From Hypoxylon rubiginosum (lineage: Eukaryota > Ascomycota > Sordariomycetes > Xylariales > Hypoxylaceae), in assembly GCA_902806565.1 (NCBI GenBank), contig CADCXA010000056.1, positions 496,001-560,000 of the forward strand: a DNA stretch of 64,000 bases, written 5' to 3'. Every line of letters begins with the position of its first letter. The stretch's first letter is position 1. This document shows, piece by piece, positions 44,139 to 55,156 of this stretch. The notes beneath the pieces are model-generated. The model saw nothing but the letters and a program-made list of their open reading frames with translations, did not search any database and had not been told where the DNA came from. The translations under genes were made by a program, and so were the position numbers.

Positions 44139-45817
44139 TTGGAAAAAGCGGTCCTTCGCGGTAGTTTAGAGTATAGATTGCGAAGCTTATGTTTCTGAAT
44201 AATGTAGGATGCTGAACTGGGAGGTACTTATGTTGAGCTGGGTCCTATTTCTTATAGCAATGTGGAAACCGTAGTGCCGCAGTTGGTAGAACATTTCATA
44301 TTCAAACCGTGTATTTATTATGCTACGTACTTGTCCAGATATTATGTAGCTTTACCTACAATCTTGTAGTAAGTCTGAACCTTCTGAACCTACTGAACTC
44401 CCCACACGTCACAGAAAGCATTATTTACCAGTTGCTGTTCAATTCCGGCGTTGTAAACTTCTCGGGACTGGTTTTAACTCAGAACCGGCGCCTAATGTAG
44501 CGTGCGTCGTCATAGTCGAAAGATGTTAGCCTAGCCCTGGCTTGTAAACGCCCGTATCGTATTACGAGAGCTAGAGTCGCTCAGATTATACACTTTGTCT
44601 CGATTCAAGAAAACTCCTCTATCAGCACCTTTGGGGCGATTCCTCCCATCAGTTCTATCGCACGCCGAAGATCCGTTCTCACTAATGGCACTAGGTTAAG
44701 CCTCGACCTTCCCTGTACTGGTGATAAGGGCCGATTGCCTCAGCCCCTTGACGATCCGATGAGAGAACTGCATATTCGTTCATGGCAATACATATCGGAG
44801 TTTCTAGGACTTCGAAGCAGGCTGGCAAGCCACAAATTATCGGCCAATATGTTTTAAGTCCAGTAGCCGAAGCCGACGGCACCATCCGCAACGCCACCTC
44901 ACACTACCCCTGAACAATACAGATAGAGGCGTCATTTTCGAGACGAAGAGAGACAGTGCGAGACAGATAAGAAGAACAGCGCTTACATAGTATAATAAAA
45001 AAAATCAAATAAGCAAGATACCTGATACAGTCTCATCGTTAATAAACAACGAAAGAGTCCAAGAGCCGGACTCGACATCAATTCTATTCTGTGGTATGGA
45101 CGTCTAGCACGTGCGTTCTGGTTCGTAACAATACCTAGATTAGGTAGGCAGTCGATTTCGACCTAATTTATGACAAGATGTCGTCGCCTTGCGGTTTGCC
45201 TCAACTGTCTTTCGAAATTATCTACGACCCAGAGCCTTCCACCCAGGATCCTAGTTATACGCCGCTTTAGCGCTTCTAAGTCCCTTGCAAGGATGGTGAA
45301 GGCCTAGATAAGCAGACCGCCGCCATAGGTGGTGGGCATATCATGTGGTGCCGCTGTAGAGAGGCGGGCGATGATGTCTCAGGAGGGCGATACGCCGCGG
45401 CGGGCAGGCGGGACACATATAATGCGCCTACCCACCTTAGCGCAATGTACCTTGACGCTTAACTGGGGGCTTTCGGGTCCTGGGCATGGAGATAGCCCCG
45501 TGATGATATCCTATTCGCCAGACATGGCATAGTAAATGCTACCTGTACTCGAGGTACAACCAGAGACTTGAGTGCTCAACTGCTAAGGTTGATTAGGTAG
45601 AGCAGCGCGGTAAATTTATATATGCCGGCGTCGTCATCCTGCCTGATCTAGGGCTCTTAGAGCAAGAGCAAGAGCAAGAGCAGCGCTTCGGTACACAAGA
45701 ATGGTTTAGTAAGCCTAACAACGTTCACGGTGTACAATCACCGCCACCACTTACCTCCTTAATTTCGGTCCATTCCTCTTATAATTTCAGCATCGCTATT
45801 CGTCAGAAGCACGTACG
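44139..45817. other. Intergenic, 1.7 kb
   Basis: This holds 3' flanks of both neighbours, which are convergent. Small frames at 44309-44500, 44691-44897 and 45329-45532 are unsupported. A short GAGCAA repeat lies at 45660-45682 (AGAGCAAGAGCAAGAGCAAG-type). Confidence 0.5.
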
Positions 45818-47132
45818 TTATCGAATCTTGACGCTGGCCTTCTCTAGAAGAATAACGTTATGCAAACTCTTCCCCACAAGCCGCCATCGCTCTTCGTCGT
45901 CCTCTCCCAGCTGATTTGCAATCGCGACCCTGAAGTGGACGAGCCGCCTCAGCGTTTCGGGTGAGCCGATCTGCAGCTGGTCTTCCAAGTCTTGGTCCCA
46001 TCCCGGGCCATCTTCGCGGAGTCCCGCGTGACACGCGCGGGCACGCAGCTGTACGAAGGAATGGTAGATGGCGTCCGGTGGCGTGCCGGGCTCCGGCGAG
46101 GGCACCGGCCCGCCGAAAAATGCTTCGAAGACGTCCCGAGCCTTGTGGCCATCCTCGAGAGCGACCAAGTCGCTCATGAGCTCGCAGGCAAGCTTGGGTA
46201 TCATGGGTGCGACGTTGGCACACAAGTGCGAATGCCTCATTAGTTCATCCCACCCCAAGTCTGGGAGGTGATCGTTTAAAGCATGTTGGCTTTCCAGATC
46301 AAGGACAATCGGCCTCGAGGGTGAATGGCTAAGTCGAAGAAGAGCCTGTTGTAGGTACGGGCAAGGTTAGCATAGTCTAAGCGGTATCGGGATATATCAG
46401 TACCTTGGCGACGTGGAAGAATGATTTAGCATCGGAGACCTGATCAGCTTTCCACGCCGAGAGATTCCTTTTATTCCGAGCTAAATCAACATATCCGTTC
46501 GAGGGAAGAAAAAGCTCGGGTTGGGCTGGATTGTTTGGATCGCTGTTTAAGGGTAGTGAAATATGGATCGTTGTAGTTTCAACGGGAAAGAAGAGTTCCT
46601 TGTCGTGGAAAAATTGCAACACTTTGAAGAACTGCTCTTCTACTTTATCAAGGCCGTTTGGTTGGATATCTAAACCATGTTTTCCTCCAATTTCGTTGAT
46701 AAACTCTTGCAAGGTCTCGTAATAGACTGATCCATTATTGGGGCGGGAGATTCCAATGACGCGTTTAGAGGCATTATGGTAAAGTAGGAGATAGGTACAG
46801 TGAAACCGCGCGTTGAGGACGATGATAAAGTCCTTTTGAAAGTTATAGGTACGGGTTCTGTTGAACTAGGAGTAGGTTAGATTACACAGTTGGATATTCT
46901 AGGCAGAGAAACATGTATGTACCGTAACACTATTTTGAACTTCTATCGTAGGAGGCGGACGAGGACAAGGACGATGATAGCGAATAGGAATAGGACTAGG
47001 GCTAGGACTAGGACTAGGACTAGGACTAGGACTAGGACTAGGACTAGGACTAGGACTAGGACTGGGACGACGATGGCGACTAGGAATAGGACGACTAGGA
47101 TCTATAGCTTTTATAGCGAGAGGTGAATACAT
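45818..47132 (-). CDS. Uncharacterised fungal protein with Ser-Pro repeat
   Basis: Three exons: 47132-46923, 46865-46404 and 46345-45818 (399 aa). I do not recognise the family. The N-terminal 70 residues are Ser/Pro/Arg-rich and dominated by a (Pro-Ser)n tract encoded by a hexanucleotide repeat. From residue 71 the sequence looks globular: FNRTRTYNFQKDFIIVLNARFHC, HNASKRVIGISRPNNGSVYYETLQEF, then a helix-rich C-terminal half with LVHFRVAIANQLGEDDEERW. The internal intron joint FFHVAK/ALLRLSHS is phase 0 with a clean CAG. Intron 1 (GTACAT donor, TCTAACC branch, CCTAG acceptor) lies just after the repeat. The start is uncertain: Met at 47132 or 47159, or an unseen upstream exon. Because the repeat joins cleanly to the globular part, I treat it as coding rather than intergenic. 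Confidence 0.6.
46991..47068 (-). repeat. Thirteen-unit TAGGAC hexanucleotide array
   Basis: Eleven exact TAGGAC units with one TAGGGC (unit 2) and one TGGGAC (unit 13). Read on the minus strand it is CCTAGT, encoding alternating Pro-Ser. It is a perfect-type microsatellite liable to length change in whole codon pairs. Confidence 0.95.
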
Positions 47133-47688
47133 TTGACTCTCTCTCTCTCTCTCTCTCATGTAGCTGGTCGGTTGATTGTTAACGGTGATTTCAAGAGCTT
47201 GTGCGGTCTGAGGTTGTGTTACCTTAGATGCGGTAAGTACCTAGACAGTATAAGTGCGGCTCACGGGCCTTTAGGCACCTAAAACGCGGATATAAAGTAC
47301 CTTTCAGACAAAGGGGAGCTATCGCTAGGTTAGAAGAGCGACTATTAAGAACGTTTCAGAACGTCACAGAATGAGACAAAATCTAGAGACAGGGGAAATT
47401 TTTAGATATGATATTAAATTAAACATTACTCTTAAAACTTCTCGTAGGGCGCGAAGGAAATAAAGGATATGTACGAGGTAGGTTTATGTACAAAGTTCTT
47501 TTCAAAAGAAACACTTGTAAACAAATATGTACTCGAATGATATAACAAGGGGAAACATGCGTACCTAATTTGGGTACTTTTACCTCCCTGCCTCCCTCTG
47601 TCATACCTAATCCCGACTTGATCCAACCCCTATATGCCTATACGATATTTAATCGAAAAAGAGAAAAGAGTCGAAAAGAAACGGGCCC
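47133..47688. other. Intergenic region
   Basis: About 0.55 kb between two minus-strand genes. A (CT)n run at 47137-47158 lies just upstream of the Ser-Pro-repeat gene; TACCTAG-like and AGGTACC-type elements occur at 47230-47300. No gene. Confidence 0.5.
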
Positions 47689-49218
47689 TCATATCCACTC
47701 GCTTCTCGCCCCCTTACCGTCCTCGATCTCCGGATCCTGCGCATCCGACGTGTCCCGCCGCGGCGCGCCTCGCCCGCTACCGCTCCGGGTCGGACCGCCG
47801 TCCTTGCTCTTTCCGCTGTCCTTCGAACGGACGCTAGTCGTCCTCTCCGGGATGGTCCGCATCTTAGGCCGCGACGACCGCAGGTTCGCCGGCAGGGGGG
47901 GCACGGGGGGCAGGTCCTTGTCCTTGTCGAACGCGTACGCGGCCGTCGACGACGCGACCGAGTAGACGCTCTTGGTGTTCGAATCCCCGAGCACGCGCAT
48001 GCCCTCGAACCCCCTGGGCTGCTCCTCCACGACGCCGCCCCCGTTGCCATCACCCTCACCACCACCACCGCCACCACCACCACCACCGCTACCGCTACCG
48101 CTACCAAACATCCTCAGCATCTCCTCGTGCTCCCTAATCGCCCTGTCGTCGCGGTGCCGCGCCAGCACCCCCGCCACGTCGACCCCCGCCCGCGCCATCT
48201 CCGTCCGCGCGTCCTCGTGCCGCGCCGTGAACGGGACCCAGAAGTCCTCGCTCAGCAGCGACGGCAGCAGCTCCGGGTCCAGCGTCTGCCGCGTGCGCGC
48301 CGCCTTGTCCAGACAGAAAAGTACGTCCCGCGCGATCGTCCGCAGCGCGCGCTCCTCGTTGTCGGCGTTGGCCCGCGCCTCCTCGCCGTTGCCGCCGCTG
48401 CCCGTCCCGGCGAGGTGCTGCTGCTGCTGTAATAGTCGCCGGTGGTGGTCGACGAACCCGGCGGCCGCGTGGTCGAGCTGGCTCGCGAGCCCCAGGATCC
48501 ACGCCTCCGTCAGGCTGGACCGCACGCGCTGCAGCCGGTCGAAGCCCTCGTCCAGGTACTTGATGCGCACGCGCGTCACCTGCCGTCGCCCCCCGTCCTC
48601 CGCGTCTGGCGCGCCGACCGGGATGCCGACGGAATCGCCAAACGTGTCGTAGCCCTTCGCCGCCAGCCACGCCCGCACGTTGTCTTTGGCGTACGACGGG
48701 CACAGGATGCTGACCTGGGTCAGGCGGCGCGCCGTGAACCCGTGGTCGACGAGGGCGCCGAGACCGCAGATGGCGTACGGGACGTGGGAGAGCGTGTTGT
48801 GGATGGTGGAGAACAGCTCGATGAGTAGCTTGATGGTTAGGTTCGAAGAGGACCAGCGGCCGCGGGAATCTCGGCTTTTGGTACTACCGCTATTGATGCT
48901 AGCAGTCGTGGGGAATCGGCCTGGCGTGCGCATTTGGGACGGTGTGGGTGCCCGGCGCCCGGATTCGTCCGCATTTCGACTATTTCTGCTTAGCCGGGTC
49001 TGAACGGGTTCAGGGGTGGTGGGGGTGACTTCGGGGTCGTACGCGGCTTGGGTCGAGAGAAATAGAGGACGTTGGGGAAGGTTAGACCTTACCTGGGCAT
49101 TATATCGCCCGCGGGGGTTGATGAAAGATGGCTGTTTGTTCTTGGGGAAGCATGTGAATATAGGGAGACAGGATGTCAAAACAGAAAAGGGGCCCGGGCC
49201 CGTAGTGTTGGAAGGCAT
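47689..49218 (-). CDS. Uncharacterised fungal protein with nucleotidyltransferase-like core
   Basis: A single exon of 509 aa, very GC-rich. The first 125 residues are disordered and basic. A conserved core follows, from about 128: KLLIELFSTIHNTLSHVPYAICGLGALVDHGFTARRLTQVSILCP, a layout that recalls the Gly-containing start of nucleotidyltransferase-fold proteins (helix, then AICGLGAL), although no catalytic Asp pair is evident. It continues with KYLDEGFDRLQRVRSSL, LGLASQLDHAAAGFVDHHRRLL and a helix with IARDVLFCLDKA. I recall similar fungal hypothetical proteins but no assigned function. The last 130 residues are low-complexity, including a ten-Gly run (47...48070-48095 region) and Pro/Ser-rich sequence. 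Several long antisense frames here are shadows of the GC bias. Confidence 0.72.
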   Translation of the reverse strand: MPSNTTGPGPFSVLTSCLPIFTCFPKNKQPSFINPRGRYNAQVRSNLPQRPLFLSTQAAYDPEVTPTTPEPVQTRLSRNSRNADESGRRAPTPSQMRTPGRFPTTASINSGSTKSRDSRGRWSSSNLTIKLLIELFSTIHNTLSHVPYAICGLGALVDHGFTARRLTQVSILCPSYAKDNVRAWLAAKGYDTFGDSVGIPVGAPDAEDGGRRQVTRVRIKYLDEGFDRLQRVRSSLTEAWILGLASQLDHAAAGFVDHHRRLLQQQQHLAGTGSGGNGEEARANADNEERALRTIARDVLFCLDKAARTRQTLDPELLPSLLSEDFWVPFTARHEDARTEMARAGVDVAGVLARHRDDRAIREHEEMLRMFGSGSGSGGGGGGGGGGEGDGNGGGVVEEQPRGFEGMRVLGDSNTKSVYSVASSTAAYAFDKDKDLPPVPPLPANLRSSRPKMRTIPERTTSVRSKDSGKSKDGGPTRSGSGRGAPRRDTSDAQDPEIEDGKGARSEWI

Positions 49219-49780
49219 CGTTTGACTTAGTATAGATGGTACTTGCTATCAAAGCAGTGCTTCTACACTATGGTCAACAGTTGCTATGTACTTTTGGTCA
49301 AATGTCTCAGTCTGCCACGTGAGCAAAAAGGGGGACACGGAGATATATAAACCATTTGAACGCTCTTTGTTAGGTCGGACAACGAATTTGTAGAAAGACA
49401 TGATCGTTGTTTCTTGCTGTGGATATAGTTTGAGTCCTGTCAAGGAACAACAACATTGTGTCTCTAACGAGGAGAGGACAAAGATCTGAATAATCAGATG
49501 ATTGAGCAAATCCTAAACATTGATCAATAACGTGGCTCAACGTGTCCTTAGACGTTACGCATAGTAGTGAAAAGGACTCGCGAAAATAAAGCGTCGCGAA
49601 TAGAAATACTAGCTCGTAACACTTCGAGCAGATTTGTAGGTCCAATCAGTCGTAAAACAAGCCTTCCATTGCCGATGCTCTAGACCGGGTCCGCTAACCC
49701 TTCCAACGCCTATGATACAGTATCGAGGACCGACCCCTCAGATGGAATTAATGATGAATTGGCTTAGAGAGTATGCGAGT
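49219..49780. other. Intergenic region
   Basis: About 0.56 kb between the 47689-49218 gene's promoter and the RPN11 3' flank. Short minus-strand frames (49249-49645) lack any recognised features. Confidence 0.5.
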
Positions 49781-50944
49781 TTACAACTCTTCATCTTCGT
49801 CCATTTGATCCCCGTTCGCCTGACCGTTAGCTACGTTGTCCTTCTTAGGCATTGTAGCCTCCTTGTCGATCATCTGTCTCGACACGGAAACGATGTTGTC
49901 CTCGATGAGCTGCTGGCCGACGTCCTCCAAGTGCTTCTTCGGGTCAAGCTTTCCGACGTAGCGAGTCTTGAGCTGATCCTTGGTTAACTCCGTCTCCTCC
50001 TTGACTCTCTTCTCGTAGCCCTCGGCTAACGTCACCAATCTCTTGAAGCGATCCTTGTTGTGCTCTCCCTCGTGTCGGAAGTCCTCCATCTGCAACGCCT
50101 CCGTCCACACGTGTTTATGCAGATTCATGAGCATGTTCTCCTCCAGGGCGGTCTTTCGGTAGTTGATACCGATCGAATAGTAGTGTCGGTTCAGGCCATG
50201 AATGAGGGCCTGAATAGACGGCTTATTCAGGTGACCCAAGTTGGAGGTGCTCTGTCTGGGTTCTTGGCCAAGCATTAGGGACTGCGGGTTGATGAGTCGG
50301 AAAGCGTCGATGACGACCTTTCCCTTGACGGACTGTATCGGGTCGACGACGACAGCGACGGCTCTCGGCGTTAGTTGTTCAAAGCTCTGCTGAGTATTTA
50401 TATCGACAGAAGAAAGCCAGCAACCGAATCCGGGATGGGAGTGGTACCATCCAACGACCGACTCGGAGCTATAAGACATTAGCGAAGGCGCATGAGTAGA
50501 AAAAGAGTCGGCCATCGTACCGTCCCGTTTGCGTCAGCATATCCATCATTTTCTGCTGAAAGACCGGGTCGACAGCTTCGACGCTGACGCCGGTACCGCT
50601 CTGAGGCATGGCAAACACATCTACGACTCGTACTGTAAAGTCGTCGACGAACTCTCCCAACATAAGTCCCATGACTTCCATAGGAACACCTGCTCGCCCG
50701 TGTCGTAGCATCTTGAGTAGCGCAAGGGAGGAGATGTAGACGGTCTCGGAGTTATCGATCAGGTTCTGGTTGTCCTATCCAAGTATTCCCGTCAGCACAA
50801 GTCGGAGTCGTTCAATGATTCATGGTACTGTTACCACCGAGGATAAAGTGTAAGTAACCACGATGCAAATATACTCACAGTCCCTGGAGTGGTACCGAGA
50901 CCCATGCCACTAGCATTGGCGAGCATTCGGTTCAACCGGTCCAT
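49781..50944 (-). CDS. RPN11: 26S proteasome deubiquitinase subunit Rpn11
   Basis: Three exons: 50944-50879, 50774-50521 and 50468-49781 (335 aa). The zinc metalloprotease of the proteasome lid that removes ubiquitin chains from substrates during degradation. The MPN+ domain (about 28-165) carries the full JAMM motif: [14 protein letters not shown] at 116-129 with zinc ligands His116, His118 and Asp129, and an upstream Glu within [30 protein letters not shown] opens the domain. The C-terminal half is helical ([35 protein letters not shown]) and docks to the lid helical bundle. The tail is acidic (DQMDEDEEL) and slightly longer than in yeast (306 aa). All introns keep phase; joints [15 protein letters not shown] and PGTDNQNLID are family-typical. 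Confidence 0.97.
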
Positions 50945-51864
50945 CTTGCTATGTTTGCGCTGCGGCTACGATTATAGAATGGTAGTAAAACTGCGTAGGG
51001 CGGTAGAAACGACGTCGATTACGATTTAATAGTAGAGAAGGCAGTGGAAGAAAGGGGTGTGATAGTGCGCAGTATCGTGGAGGTGGATTGAATTGCTAAG
51101 AGGCGATTTGTAGAATGGAAGCTCGCAGTAAATTGCCGGTGTTGACGAGTTGACGAGGCCCGGATCTGCCTGGGGCTTTGGATAAGTCAATTACCTAAGC
51201 CTGATAGCTTCGTAATCGATAAAGGAGCTCGGGCCTGATGGAAAAGATTGCGCACGTGACATGAGGCTATTGAAGACCGGGATCAGCCTTGCGAAAGTGC
51301 CAGGTTCTAATAAGGGTACCCCACCTGCACCAGCCACACGGTCCACACCGGGCCCCTGTCCAAAGAAGTACCCAAGTACTTGCCGTAAAAGGAAATCGGA
51401 CGTGTAACCATGGAGCTTCGTGTAATCCTCGTATCTTCCTTGGGATTTCAGCTAGATTTGAAGGCAACAACTATTTCTATTCTCTATCTACATACGTCAT
51501 GAATCTCTAGACGATGCTTCAGAGCTATTCCAAATGAAAGCAGGATGAAGTTAGTCTATCAGCTCAGCTCAGCTGCATCATTGTCTTACAGATCTACGAC
51601 GAGATCTACTTGTTAGAGTGAGTTTCGTATAGAGAACAGAAATAGTAAATTATGACTTGGGCCATACAGTTTGAGCATCTTTCTAGCTGATAGCATGAAG
51701 AAAAGCTCTTGAGGATAAATAGGGCATGTGTATTCCAATCAGTTCAGTCCAGTTCAGTAGACCATCTCCTCATTCATCTCACGCATCTCACAACGAGCAC
51801 TATATTCATATTCACTTCAGTAACTTTCTCCAACTCACGTACGCTATCCAATCGAAACGCCAAC
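50945..51864. other. Divergent intergenic region
   Basis: About 0.9 kb between RPN11 (-) and the small secreted protein gene (+). A CAGTTCAGTCCAGTTCAG-type direct repeat lies at 51740-51758, close to the likely start of transcription of the latter. No other gene. Confidence 0.5.
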
Positions 51865-52286
51865 ATGAAGTTCTTAGCCTTGTCTCCATTGGCTCTCCTC
51901 GCATCTACCGCCATTGCTACATGCCATGGGGACTATACAGATGTTCTAGACGACAGGAACAAAGCATTCGAAGCGGCCAAGAGTGCGGTATGAAGCTCCC
52001 AACCTTTGCGGCTACACGCTAGATGTATTTACTGACTTGATCGGTTTGGCAGTGCAACGAGATGAAGGGAACTTTTGGCGGGCACAAGGCCAAAGCGAAG
52101 TGCTACGTAAAAGACGGGAAGGGCTACGATTTCATCGTCACCCACATAAAGGACGGCAACCGAGACCTGGGGTACGACGAGTGCTACGACGGCCTCCAGA
52201 AGGAGATCGGCGGCTGCGACAGGGGTGGAGATAGCTACTATACCAACTGGGAGTACGGTGTATGGGCGGCGACGTCATGCCTCTAA
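51865..52286 (+). CDS. Small secreted six-cysteine protein, effector candidate
   Basis: Two exons, 51865-51987 and 52053-52286 (118 aa). Residues 1-18 form a signal peptide (MKFLALSPLALLASTAIA, cut before TCHGDY). The mature chain of about 100 residues has six cysteines spaced through TCHGD, ACNEM, AKCYVK, DECYDG, GGCDRGG and the terminal SCL, consistent with three disulphides. The pattern DECYDGLQKEIGGCDRGG recurs, from memory, in small secreted proteins of plant-associated fungi; I cannot name a family with confidence and assign no activity. The single 65-bp intron (GTATGA donor, CTGAC branch, CAG acceptor) joins KSA to CNEM in phase 0. The 5' leader is pyrimidine-rich. Neighbours are housekeeping genes, so there is no cluster context. 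Confidence 0.82.
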
Positions 52287-52946
52287 AGAATCTCGCGGGT
52301 GTCATTGTTGGTAGATGCTTGAGCAGTTGTGTATATTATGTACGGATAGGTTTTCATTTGGTGTATATATCATCCTCCCCAGACATTCTCTTGCGATATT
52401 TATGATCACAAATCGTTGCCTCATTGATGGTTCCATTTTTCAAATTCATACGATTAGATGCCATAAGCATATCTGAATAGGACAGGGCTGTTATGTAACA
52501 GCCTCAAGTATCATGACAGCATTACGAGGCAGAACCCATTTGGCAAATTGTACGGTTTTTGTAACCAGGTATGGTGATGATACTATCTTCACATCATCAC
52601 ATTCCCACCGACAGAACATGTTGATCACACTTCGCCAGATGTAATCCTCGTCACGACGAAATTTGCTAATAGGACGTATTCTCATTCGGCTAAATCAATT
52701 ATATGCAATCGTACCTAGGCGCTGCTAGGAAGCCTTTCTCCTAGTTTGTCGAGATGCTACCCGATCCTGAACGCCGTTCGCTTAGCCATTACTCTTACAC
52801 CTTGCATTAAACCCTGCAAATACCGGTCCCAGCTCAACAATCATCCCTCCCCCTATACGTAGATATATTGACGCATCAGCCACCAAATTGATCATGGGTC
52901 GAAAATAGAAAAAAAACCCTGGGTATCAAATGTAAGACGGCCATTC
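52287..52946. other. Convergent intergenic region
   Basis: About 0.66 kb of AT-rich 3' flanks for the small secreted protein and RPD3 genes. The minus-strand frame 52491-52685 is not supported. Confidence 0.55.
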
Positions 52947-55156
52947 CTAGGAGCCGAGATTCTTCGTGGGAGTGTCATTTTTCTCGGCAGGAGAAGCAGG
53001 AGTAGCACCGGTATTTTCTGCCGGTTGCTCTTTCTTGACATCCACGCTGTCCTCCTTTGTCGATTCCGCGGTCGTGGGCTTCTCCATATCGACATCTCCG
53101 TCTTGATCTACCTTCGCAGGCTCGGATACGGTCTTGGCTTCTGGCCCTGCGCTAGATGCCTTCTCGGCCTTTGACGCCAGCGACTTCTTGCTATCATCCG
53201 CGTCTCGCATGACTTCGTCGGTCTCCTTTGACACCTCCACCTTATCCTCCGGGCCGCTCTTATCGGCGGTAGCAGTCATGCTGTCGGTATCGGATTCGGC
53301 CTTGTCGGATTTGGCAGCCTTTTGCGCTTCCTTCAAAGCCTCCTCCTGCTCGGCAATGCCGGCAGCCTCGACTTCCTCGGGCTCCTTGGGATCTGGCTTG
53401 GGGGATGCGCGGGGTTCCGCTTCGGGTTCCATCGTCTTGTCTTCTACATCTTCCATGACAATATCGTCGGCTTCCTTCGATATAATGACACTGTCGGTAC
53501 CATTGGCCGGGGTTACAGCGCCGCTGTCGATTTCTACGTCGGAATTGCGGTAGTCGTTGAATAACGGTCGAGCACTTCCATTTCGGTGAACACCGTTGGC
53601 TCGGTCCAGATCATCGTGGTCGCTTTCCTCGTATTCGTTATCTCGTTCTATGCGCTGTTCCCACTGACGCTGGGTCATGCGCACGTCTTTATTCTCATCA
53701 TCATCTAGATCGTCCAATTCTGCCTCCTCCTCGTCCGACATGGCTCCCATCGCATGACGAGGTACGTCCTGCATCTGCACGGACGGGGCATGCGCAGTGC
53801 GTCGTAGATTCTCCACCAGCTGATTCTTGATCTTCTCCAAATACTCCGGGCTGTTTGCGTTCTCCATGTTAGAGGCGCGAACATCGAGCGCATAGTCGGG
53901 GCCGTAGTACTAACCGTAGAGTTAGCATTTGGGAAAGCAATGAAGCAAATAGAGAAAGGATAGTCTTACTTCGTAATATTCATTAAAAGGTAAAGTACGG
54001 TCCATATTGACATTCACAAGATGACCAGTCTCATAGGCCCAGGTTCGGGCAACATTGCGCATGGTGTAGCCGCCACCACCTAGGACTAGAGTGGGACGGT
54101 TGAAGCTCTTGACGAACCTGACGCAGTTGGCATGGCCATCCATGCTCAAGTTGAAACAGCCGAGGCGGTCACCCGACAAGCTGTCACCACCGCATTGTAG
54201 CACGACGGCGTCCGGGTTGTAATATTCCATAACGCTCGAAATGACTGGTTCGAAGATGGACTTGTAAGAGGCGTCATCTATGCCGTCTCGAAGGGGGCAG
54301 TTGACGGCGTAGTATTTGCCTTGGCCGATACCGACATCCCGAAGCTCGCCGGTACCTGGGAAATACTCGCCGTACTTGTGGAAAGAGACGGTCATGACTC
54401 GATCCGTCGTGTAGAAAGCCTCCTCGACACCATCTCCGTGGTGGACATCGATATCGACATATAGGACGCGCTTGTTGAATCGCAAAAGTTCGAGGATACC
54501 GAGAACAATGTCTATTTGGCGAACAAGTTGTTAGCGACATAAAGCAGACAAATGAGATTAAAGTCACCGAGTTACTCGCAATCAAACGTACCGTTCACAT
54601 AGCAGAAGCCGCTAGCCTCAGACTTCTTCGCGTGATGCAGCCCGCCGGCCCAGTTGATAGCGATGTCGCACTTTTGTCGGTTCAGTCGCGCGGCACCTTC
54701 CATACTGCCACCGGCGCTGATGCCACAAAACTCGAATAGTCCGTCAAATACTGGACAATCATCTCCGACATTGTACTTTGACTGCTCTCGTTGAAAGTTT
54801 TCCATGTTCTCGGGTGTGACGCGCTGTAGGAAGTCGATGTACTCGTCGGTGTGGAACTGCGTCATCTCTAGTCGAGTCGCGGGTTTGGCTCGCTAGGAAG
54901 CGTAAGCTATGCTTCTTTTGTTACGGAAGGAAACTCGATGGCGAGTGATACGTACGTAGATCTCCATCTTCTTGTAGACGCCATAGTTCATGATCAAACT
55001 GTGGGCCAGCCGAATGCGATGGGGCTTCATGGGATGGCCGGCAACGTAGGCAAAGTTGCCGATGTCCGAGTCGTAGAAATAGGCGACCTTCTTAGGAGAC
55101 GAAGCTCCCAAGGCGATGCCATTTCCATTCAAGTCAACAGGAGCTGCGTGTGCCAT
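52947..55156 (-). CDS. RPD3: Class I histone deacetylase Rpd3
   Basis: Four exons: 55156-54956, 54892-54592, 54511-53970 and 53909-52947 (668 aa). A zinc-dependent lysine deacetylase of nuclear co-repressor complexes (Sin3/Rpd3L and S in yeast). The catalytic domain (about 20-390) has [45 protein letters not shown] across intron 2, [16 protein letters not shown] with the metal-binding Asp-His pair, [19 protein letters not shown], and [19 protein letters not shown]. The joint [15 protein letters not shown] over intron 3 is invariant in Rpd3. The C-terminal 270 residues are acidic, Glu/Asp/Ala/Lys-rich and disordered, much longer than in yeast Rpd3 (433 aa) but usual for filamentous fungi. RPD3 rather than HOS2 fits the [10 protein letters not shown] and tail features. 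Confidence 0.95.

Noticed and set aside
44275..44320. tRNA-like box A (GCCGCAGTTGG) and TTCAAACC
   Set aside because: Box A and B are about ten bases too close and no acceptor or T stem can be folded.
48127..48828. Several plus-strand frames inside 47689-49218
   Set aside because: Composition bias only; no motif, start context or splice structure supports them.
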